Positions 20,325 to 26,656 of a stretch of 26,656 nt of DNA are shown here, piece after piece. Location: assembly GCA_015258785.1 (NCBI GenBank), contig JABZHP010000012.1, positions 1 through 26,656 of the forward strand, in the 5' to 3' direction. The notes under the pieces are model-generated. The model was given only the letters and a program-made list of their open reading frames with translations. It searched no databases and was not told the DNA's origin. How positions within the stretch are numbered: the first letter of the stretch is position 1; every line of letters begins with the position of its first letter. Both the position numbers and the translations under genes were made by a program. Origin of the DNA: Atopobium sp. (GTDB lineage: Bacteria > Actinomycetota > Coriobacteriia > Coriobacteriales > Atopobiaceae).

Positions 20325-23075
20325 TTACCTATTTCGACCGTGGCAGTTCTTAAACTTTTTACCACTTCCACATGGACAAGGGTCATTGCGACCAACGTTG
20401 ACGTAAGGATTTGGATCGTCAGACTTACGGTAGGTTGATACAGAAGACTGGCTGGCGCCGGTTCCCTGCGGACTCTTTCCAATAGCTGCGGCATTCTTAA
20501 GCATGCTCTTGCCTTGCTTAAGTGCCTTTTGATCTCCGTCGGTCTCTTCTCCACCAGAATAGTGAGCATTCTGGAAGGCCTCTGCCTCAGTATTCTGACG
20601 TGGACGATTAACCAACTCAAGGCGGAGAATAGTACGGAGGAAGTCCTCATACATGGTGTTTACCAGCAGCGTAAATGCCTCGTATGCCTCGGTCTTATAC
20701 TCAACCAGAGGATCGCGCTGACCAAAACCACGAAGACCAATACCGGTCTTTAGGTAATCCATCTCCTGGAGGTATGCCATCCAACGAGTATCAATGACGC
20801 GAAGCATTACCTGAGCAGCAAGCTCACGCATAACTTCTTCGCCAAGCTTCTGGGTCTTCTCGTCAAAAGTCTTTTGGACAAATGCGGTGACATCCTCTTC
20901 AAGCTGCTCAAACTTGGTGTCCTCGGTAAACTCTGGAAGATCAGTCTTACCAGTAAGTTCAGTGAGCCACTTCTCAAGACCCTCAAGATCCCACTCGTCA
21001 GCATCTCCGTAACAGAACTCCTCGCAAATGCGCTGAGTAGTAGAAGCAGTGACTGTCTCGATGAGCTCCATAAGATCCTTGCCGTCAAGAATCTTGTTTC
21101 TCTCTGCGTAAATGACCTGACGCTGCTTGTTCATAACATCGTCGTAATCAAGGACGTTCTTACGCATTGCAAAGTTGACTTCCTCAACCTTGCGCTGGGC
21201 GCCCTCGACAAGCTTGGTAACAATCTTTGCTTTAATTGGCATATCGTCTGGAAGCTCATAGCGCTGCATCATTGCTGCAACGCCATCCATGCGATCTCCA
21301 CCAAAGCGGCGCATCAAATCATCTTCAAGAGAGAGGTAGAACTGGGTCTGACCAGGGTCTCCCTGACGACCAGAACGACCACGGAGCTGGTTGTCAATAC
21401 GACGGCTCTCATGACGCTCGGTACCGATAACACACAAACCACCCGCGGCGGTTACTGCCTCACGCTCAGTAGCGCAGATTTCCTTTGCTTCTTTGCGCGC
21501 AGCTTCTTTTTGCTCCTGAGTAGCCTCAGCTGGCTCAATTCCCTGGTTACGAAGGATATCTTCAGCCATGACATCTGGGTTGCCACCCAAAAGAATATCG
21601 GTACCACGACCTGCCATGTTGGTTGCAATAGTAACTGCACCCTCACGACCAGCCTGAGCAATAATCTGTGCCTCACGCTCATGGAACTTAGCGTTCAGAA
21701 CGTTATGCTTAATGCCACGCTTGGACAGAATGCGAGAAATGCGCTCAGAGTTGTCAATGGAAACGGTACCAACCAGTACTGGCTGACCATTCTGATGGCG
21801 CTCTTCAACGTCTCTTACGACAGCCTCAAACTTAGCATCAATAGTACGATAAACCAGGTCATCGAGGTCTTCACGCTTCACCGGGCGGTTAGGTGGAATA
21901 ACCTGAACAGGAACGTGATAAACCTCACGGAACTCTGCGTCCTCGGTCATTGCGGTACCGGTCATACCGGAGAGCTTGTCGTACATGAGGAAGTAGTTCT
22001 GGAGGGTGATAGTTGCCAGAGTCTGATTTTCTTCACGTACCTGAACGTTCTCTTTTGCCTCGATTGCCTGATGAAGGCCCTCAGAATAACGGCGGCCTTC
22101 CATGATACGACCAGTAAACTCATCAACAATCTTAACTTCGCCGTCAATGACAACGTACTGCTGGTCACGATGGAACATATACTCAGCCTTCAGCGCCTGC
22201 TGAAGATGATTGACTAGCTGGCCAGTCTCATCGTTGTAGATATCGTCAATGTTGAGAGCGCGCTCGACCTTCTCGAGACCAATCTCTGTTGTTGCAATGG
22301 TGTGCTTTGCCTCATCCATCTCAAAGTCAACATCTGGAGTTAATCCACGAACTGCCTTTGCAAAATCCTTATAGGTACCTGCGGATTTAGTGCCAGCACC
22401 AGAAATAATCAGAGGAGTACGAGCCTCATCGATAAGGATGGAGTCAACCTCGTCGACGATGGCGTAGTGGTGTCCACGCTGAACACGCATCTCTGGGCGA
22501 GTAACCATGTTGTCGCGCAGGTAGTCAAAGCCAAACTCTGAGTTTGTACCGTACGTAATATCTGCCTCATATGCAGGCTTTTTAAGGCTCAGTCGCATGC
22601 CGTTCTGCAGAAGGCCAACACTGATGCCCAAGAACTTGTAGATGGTGCCCATCCACTCACTGTCTCGTTTAGCCAGGTAGTCATTGACCGTAACGATGTG
22701 AACGCCTTCGCCGCTCAGTGCGTTAAGGTAACCAGCAAGAGTGGAGACAAGCGTCTTACCTTCACCGGTCTTCATCTCTGCGATAGTGCCCTTATGCAGC
22801 GCGATACCACCGATGAGCTGGACATCAAAGTGACGCTGACCAATAGTTCTTACTGACGCCTCACGTACCGTCGCAAAAGCCTCTGGGAGAAGATCGTCTA
22901 GACTTTCTCCTTCGGCATAACGAGCCTTGAACTTCTCGGTCTGGGCTTGAAGCTCTTCATCGCTCATTTCCTGCATTGTTGGCTCAAGCGCATTGATCTT
23001 CTCGACAATACGCTGATATGCTTTGAGGTCCTTGTCAGCGCCAAAGGACAGAATCTTAGAGAGGAAATTAGGCAT
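20325..23075 (-). CDS. secA: Preprotein translocase ATPase SecA
   Basis: The ATP-driven motor that pushes unfolded preproteins through SecYEG. 916 residues, with Walker A MKTGEGKT (about 101-108), the DEAD-type IVDEVDSILIDEARTPLI, the second motor domain with GTERHESRRIDNQLRGRSGRQGD, the helical scaffold and wing domains, a low-complexity linker, and a C-terminal zinc-binding SEC-C motif NDPCPCGSGKKFKNCHG. Length is typical of SecA1. The ATG at 23075 has AAGGAA six bases upstream and gives the usual MPNFLSKILSFG; eight more codons to 23099 are unsupported. It begins 91 bp after the SARP-like regulator with no terminator between, and is followed closely by prfB. Confidence 0.97.
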   Translation of the reverse strand: MPNFLSKILSFGADKDLKAYQRIVEKINALEPTMQEMSDEELQAQTEKFKARYAEGESLDDLLPEAFATVREASVRTIGQRHFDVQLIGGIALHKGTIAEMKTGEGKTLVSTLAGYLNALSGEGVHIVTVNDYLAKRDSEWMGTIYKFLGISVGLLQNGMRLSLKKPAYEADITYGTNSEFGFDYLRDNMVTRPEMRVQRGHHYAIVDEVDSILIDEARTPLIISGAGTKSAGTYKDFAKAVRGLTPDVDFEMDEAKHTIATTEIGLEKVERALNIDDIYNDETGQLVNHLQQALKAEYMFHRDQQYVVIDGEVKIVDEFTGRIMEGRRYSEGLHQAIEAKENVQVREENQTLATITLQNYFLMYDKLSGMTGTAMTEDAEFREVYHVPVQVIPPNRPVKREDLDDLVYRTIDAKFEAVVRDVEERHQNGQPVLVGTVSIDNSERISRILSKRGIKHNVLNAKFHEREAQIIAQAGREGAVTIATNMAGRGTDILLGGNPDVMAEDILRNQGIEPAEATQEQKEAARKEAKEICATEREAVTAAGGLCVIGTERHESRRIDNQLRGRSGRQGDPGQTQFYLSLEDDLMRRFGGDRMDGVAAMMQRYELPDDMPIKAKIVTKLVEGAQRKVEEVNFAMRKNVLDYDDVMNKQRQVIYAERNKILDGKDLMELIETVTASTTQRICEEFCYGDADEWDLEGLEKWLTELTGKTDLPEFTEDTKFEQLEEDVTAFVQKTFDEKTQKLGEEVMRELAAQVMLRVIDTRWMAYLQEMDYLKTGIGLRGFGQRDPLVEYKTEAYEAFTLLVNTMYEDFLRTILRLELVNRPRQNTEAEAFQNAHYSGGEETDGDQKALKQGKSMLKNAAAIGKSPQGTGASQSSVSTYRKSDDPNPYVNVGRNDPCPCGSGKKFKNCHGRNR

Positions 23076-23166
23076 AGCTTTTTCCTTGACGTCGGGCATC
23101 TATCTTCGGTTGATAGACACAGTATTCAACTTATATATCATACCCCGTCTAACTGCTTGAATCACA

Positions 23167-26100
23167 CTACATGGCGTCGTAAAATCCCAATTTCGTTATT
23201 TCTCCACCACTAGTTTCTATTGATTCTTTTCCCTTTTCTGCACCTGCAATCATCCTGAGCTGTTTAGACGGCATTTTTCTGCGCTTCGTAACGTATTTCT
23301 GCACGTACAAATCGTAGTAATGCTGCGCATCCTGTGCTCGGCCACATTTTCTCAGTGCCTGAATGAGCGCCATAAGTGTGTCCTCTCGCATATCATCAAC
23401 AAGGTAGGCAAGTTCCGCAAAGTGCACCGCAAGTGTATAGTGGGTAATTCTCAAAGCAGCCGCCGAAGCCGTCACCATAGTGTCTATGTATTGATCTCTC
23501 AAAGCAATGCGGATGGGGTCTGCAAACCTAAAGCACTCATCCTCGGGAAGATACAAATCACCTTGATAAAGCTCTTCTGCCTGCTTAGCCAGGTGCACTA
23601 TGTCTTCATCACTGTTTGATGATGCGACACTCTTTGCTAATCGCGTAAAAATATCAATATCTACGGTTACCTGCTGGGGATTAAAACCAAGTGTTCTTTC
23701 AATCCGAGATGCCTCCAAAGGCTCACAGCCTTTCTTGATTTCCTGTACCTCTTTGCGAATAACCCGAGTAGCTTGATACAGGCGCTCTTGCCAATGTGCC
23801 TGATCAGCCTCAGGCCAAATCTGCTGAGCAATTTGCGACCTAAAGCTCATGTGATTGTGGGCCAGCGCCAAATACACAAGCAGCGCCTTTGCCGAACGAT
23901 AAGCAATTTTTCTTCCGGCAATCTCCTCCCCTTGAACCGACAAACTAAATCTGCCGAGAAGAGCGATGTACACCCCAGGATGAGCATTATTTACCTTCTC
24001 TACGTGCAGGCTTTTCAGAGCGGAGTCTTCAGTCCGAGAATCCCCTGCCCCTTGTCTAAATGCTCTCCATTTTGTTATATCTCGTTTTCCCTCATTTGAA
24101 CGTAGGTAATGGAGCCATTCTTCTGGCATTTCTCGTTCTAAGCACTGCTGAAATTCAGACTCATCAGACAGAAGCGCTCTCATGAGCCACATGGCATTTT
24201 CTGGAACTCCATACTCAACTGCATCCAGCCAAACGGGAGCATGTCCGTTTACGCTCTTAAAGAGAGCTTTGTATATTGTTCTACATGCAGCTTTTAGCGA
24301 TGGATGGGTAATTGCCTCAAGGCTCTTCTCCGTAGGTTTAACGCCCAAGAAAAATCCCGCAATATCTTCAATGATCTTTCCGACTTGCACCACATATAGT
24401 GAATCCCATTCCCTACTTAGCAGCACCGCCCTTCTCGCCTGGAGCTGTGCTTTGGGATATGCTCTGCTTCTGAGGCTGAGAAGAGCTCCAATAAGAAGCG
24501 CGGGCACTTGAATCATACGATTACCCTGCAGTTCTGCTTGGCTAATGAGCTGCTCGGTATCGTATAAGTCTCCCACAGAAGAGCTTTTTTCAAAAAGGTA
24601 GCGAACGCATTTAAGTAGTCCTACAGACCCCTTTAAGCCTCCGACCTCACCTTCTTGTAAGAAGGAGAGCGCGCCAGAAGTGCGTGTATCAAATTCTTTT
24701 TGATATACACCCAGCAATGCGTAAAACAATTCCACGTCAACAGTTTGAATTGACGAGGTTATTGATGCAGCTTTCTCATACTGCTGCTCAAGAAGCAGTA
24801 GCTGAAGGGCATACTTAAAATTTCCTTGCACAGCTAAATCAATTGCGCGTTTATGTAGAGCAATTTTCTTCTCTAGTGGACCCAGCTCAAGGTCTTCCTT
24901 CAAGGGTGGCAGAGGCTTTTGCAAAATCAACTTCAGTAAAGTCATATATGCCGTTTGCTTAAGAAATCCGTTAAATGAAGTGAGATTTTTGAATGCCCTA
25001 TCAGCATCTTTAGTATTCATCGGCCCCTTAGCAGTAGACAGCGAATCTACCATTCCCTTAGCAGCTTTTTTACTTGAGTTATCGAGCGTACAGTCAGAAT
25101 GCGTGGCAGTAAGTGCGTTATCTACCAGCTCAATATATCCAGCGTCTACAAATTCCGCTGCATGAGAAAGAACAATTTCCCAGATAATCTCTTCTCTAAC
25201 CAGCGAGCTTACAAATGCAGCCTTAGAGAAATCTTCTCTATCGATGAGCAGGGCTATAGCTTTCAGAACTAACTTTTCATGCTTACTCGCTAGAGCCACA
25301 AGCTCCTGTTTATTAAAGTTCAACACATCAAATCTTGTAGCATGAATACACGAGAAACGTCTAGTTTCTACATGCACGCCAAAGAAAGGCGCATCTTGCT
25401 CTATCTTGGCCAAATACTCAAGATCAACTTGTCCGCATATACGACTTAAATCATCAAAAGAACCAACGCCGAGCAACATCATGCCCAGCCTGAGCCTAAG
25501 TTCCTCAATGCCTAGCGAGCTTCTGAGCATATACGATGCAACGCAAGCAAGACTAGTTAGATACGTAATTGGAACATCCGCGTCTTCATGCTCGCAAAAA
25601 GTAACTGGCAAAGAGTAAACAAGCGTTGGAATACCGCGCGTCAATCTCATATTAGTCAGAATTGATTGTTCAGAATTATCTATTCCAGGCATAAACGTGA
25701 GCAGCTCATTCTTTCCCAAAACATACACGCTAGGGACTTCCTCGATTAACTGACGAGCTTCAGGAGATAAAGAAAACGCAACAAGACAACCAGCCATACG
25801 AAGGCGTGCAATTGATTTAACCTGTCGAGCAACAAAATACTCGTCAGACGGAGGAAAATCATCAATAAGAACTAACCTTTTAACCGCCTTTGATTTCTTA
25901 GCATTGCAGATAGAAGTACTTTTCTTAGTAAGAATCTGAGTTGCCTCTTTAGCCGACAGACTAGAAAGAGAGATTTCGTACACAGTCCATCCGTGTGACT
26001 GCGCATAATCCGCCAACTCACGCAAAAACATAGTCTTGCCCATGCAGGGCTCTGCACAAAGCGCAAGCGGCCTTTTGGTCTTTTCCATTGTTCTGAGGAA

Positions 26101-26202
26101 GTGCTGTGGTGGAACTACCCTGCTATAGTCACCCATCACATGGCGAGAAGACCCACCGAGCAGCGACTCTGTTCCAGCAGTTTCTCTGTTTTCTGACTCC
26201 AT
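23167..26202 (-). CDS. Large P-loop regulator with C-terminal SARP (wHTH + BTAD) module
   Basis: 1011 residues. The N-terminal P-loop domain has AEPCMGKT (50-57) as a degenerate Walker A and RLVLIDDF (109-116) as Walker B, as in STAND-type regulators. A long helical, TPR-like middle follows (about 300-740). The C-terminal 270 residues begin with LLGRFSLSVQGEEIAGRKIAYRSAKALLVYL, the OmpR-type winged helix of SARP proteins, then the BTAD domain (VDIDIFTRLAKS ... YQGDLYLPEDECFRFADPIR). Standard SARPs have this module at the N-terminus, so the order is MalT-like with a SARP output. The ATG at 26202 has AAGGAGAGG upstream. It sits between the rrn terminator and secA. Targets and ligand are unknown; the function is inferred from domains only. 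Confidence 0.88.
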   Translation of the reverse strand: MESENRETAGTESLLGGSSRHVMGDYSRVVPPQHFLRTMEKTKRPLALCAEPCMGKTMFLRELADYAQSHGWTVYEISLSSLSAKEATQILTKKSTSICNAKKSKAVKRLVLIDDFPPSDEYFVARQVKSIARLRMAGCLVAFSLSPEARQLIEEVPSVYVLGKNELLTFMPGIDNSEQSILTNMRLTRGIPTLVYSLPVTFCEHEDADVPITYLTSLACVASYMLRSSLGIEELRLRLGMMLLGVGSFDDLSRICGQVDLEYLAKIEQDAPFFGVHVETRRFSCIHATRFDVLNFNKQELVALASKHEKLVLKAIALLIDREDFSKAAFVSSLVREEIIWEIVLSHAAEFVDAGYIELVDNALTATHSDCTLDNSSKKAAKGMVDSLSTAKGPMNTKDADRAFKNLTSFNGFLKQTAYMTLLKLILQKPLPPLKEDLELGPLEKKIALHKRAIDLAVQGNFKYALQLLLLEQQYEKAASITSSIQTVDVELFYALLGVYQKEFDTRTSGALSFLQEGEVGGLKGSVGLLKCVRYLFEKSSSVGDLYDTEQLISQAELQGNRMIQVPALLIGALLSLRSRAYPKAQLQARRAVLLSREWDSLYVVQVGKIIEDIAGFFLGVKPTEKSLEAITHPSLKAACRTIYKALFKSVNGHAPVWLDAVEYGVPENAMWLMRALLSDESEFQQCLEREMPEEWLHYLRSNEGKRDITKWRAFRQGAGDSRTEDSALKSLHVEKVNNAHPGVYIALLGRFSLSVQGEEIAGRKIAYRSAKALLVYLALAHNHMSFRSQIAQQIWPEADQAHWQERLYQATRVIRKEVQEIKKGCEPLEASRIERTLGFNPQQVTVDIDIFTRLAKSVASSNSDEDIVHLAKQAEELYQGDLYLPEDECFRFADPIRIALRDQYIDTMVTASAAALRITHYTLAVHFAELAYLVDDMREDTLMALIQALRKCGRAQDAQHYYDLYVQKYVTKRRKMPSKQLRMIAGAEKGKESIETSGGEITKLGFYDAM

Positions 26203-26551
26203 AAAACCTCTCCTTACTGTTCAAACACTCAAGCGCTACATGCGCTCTAACATTTCTTGTCTCAAAATTTGGTGTGGGATAAATAATCAAGCCAAATTTG
26301 TCAGAAAGTGAGAAGGTTTAGGTGAACGGTAAGTGAAATATGGTCAGATTCGGGACAGATTAATAACAAAATACTCACAGAAATGCACAAATGTTGAAAC
26401 TAGATAACATCAAATAGTAAAAATTATCTTCCGTGAACGGTATTTAATTAAGAAAATTATGTAAATATTGTGATACACAATAAATATATAATACGTAATA
26501 AATATGGATTTTTAGTAAAAATTTTTATTCTATTTTCGAATATTCTCTACC
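26203..26551. promoter_or_regulatory. AT-rich upstream region of the SARP-like gene
   Basis: No gene is visible in these 349 bp. On the coding (minus) strand TTCAC recurs 11 bp apart (plus-strand GTGAA at 26322-26326 and 26333-26337), the spacing known for SARP direct-repeat sites. The 10-mer GTGAACGGTA occurs at 26322-26331 and again at 26433-26442. No convincing sigma-70 pair was found; CTGACA-17 bp-TATCCC is a weak candidate. Confidence 0.35.
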
Positions 26552-26585
26552 AAAAAAAGAGGACCCCACAAACGTGAGATCCTCT
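26552..26585 (-). terminator. Terminator of the rRNA operon
   Basis: On the minus strand, a 12 bp stem AGAGGATCTCAC / GTGGGGTCCTCT (two G-U pairs) with a 4 nt loop, followed by a run of seven T, located about 20 bp after the 5S rRNA 3' end. Confidence 0.92.
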
Positions 26586-26604
26586 CGACATAAAAATGCC
26601 CCTT

Positions 26605-26656
26605 GTTGGTCAGCGACGTCCTGCTCTCCCACGGACTTACTCCGCAGTACCATCGG
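26605..26656 (-). rRNA. 5S ribosomal RNA, 3' part (runs off the window)
   Basis: On the minus strand, CCGATGGTACTGCGGAGTAA followed by GTCCGTGGGAGAGCAGGACG matches the conserved 3' third of bacterial 5S rRNA (compare CGATGGTA...GGGAGAGTAGGACG). The 3' end is placed near GCTGACCAA by analogy, so the exact boundary is uncertain by a few bases. The rest of the gene, and presumably 23S and 16S, lie beyond the right edge. Confidence 0.9.

Noticed and set aside
20874..22217. 447-residue open frame on the plus strand antisense to secA
   Set aside because: It lies wholly inside secA, whose frame carries all SecA motifs. The antisense product is low in recognisable structure and has no ribosome binding site; it reflects codon bias of the real gene.

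Overview
The window looks like chromosome from a low-to-mid GC member of the Coriobacteriia (Actinomycetota), most like the Atopobium/Lancefieldella/Olsenella group. The reasons are the protein sequences, a continuous prfB without the programmed frameshift, an ascorbate-type PTS, a SARP-type regulator and AT-rich spacers between genes of moderate GC. This placement is inference from recognition, not from a search. Almost every gene lies on the minus strand, so the layout below runs in transcription order from the right edge to the left.

Right edge (26.6 to 19.2 kb): the 3' end of a 5S rRNA gene and its terminator. Next comes a 1011-residue regulator with an N-terminal P-loop and a C-terminal SARP (winged helix plus BTAD) output module, then secA, prfB and a YitT-family membrane protein. 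The last three are packed with 1-2 nt gaps. The predicted RF2 carries SPT in place of the expected SPF stop-codon-reading tripeptide.

18.33 to 17.72 kb: a 615 bp gene-free stretch full of repeats. It holds a 137 bp element with 27 bp imperfect terminal inverted repeats, nested in a larger pair of inverted 35 bp repeats. One copy of that larger repeat forms a perfect 20 bp-arm hairpin.

17.7 to 11.3 kb: a carbohydrate locus. A DeoR-family regulator (plus strand) diverges from a PTS operon: EIIA, EIIB and EIIC of the ascorbate (UlaA) family, a terminator-like hairpin, a small membrane protein, a KpsF/GutQ-like SIS isomerase without CBS domains, a DHDPS-family aldolase lacking the DapA arginine, and a KDPG-aldolase-like protein. 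Inverted TGTTCAT/ATGAACA repeats sit near the start sites predicted for both divergent promoters. The substrate is unknown. This is the best candidate for an undescribed pathway in the window.

11.2 to 9.1 kb: ftsE and ftsX, with overlapping ends, closed by a strong terminator. FtsE has an unusual acidic, Gln-rich N-terminal extension of about 109 residues.

9.0 to 5.1 kb: a LysR-type regulator, an APC-family amino acid permease and a metal-dependent amidohydrolase, closed by a strong terminator. This looks like an uptake and hydrolysis cassette for an amino acid or peptide derivative.

4.9 to 0.1 kb: rnr (RNase R, TTG start), a TPR-like protein, smpB, a miniature rubredoxin with its own promoter, and a YoaK/DUF1275 membrane protein. 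RNase R and SmpB cooperate in trans-translation and RNA quality control. No tmRNA gene was seen in the window.

No transposase, CRISPR array, tRNA or phage gene was recognised.
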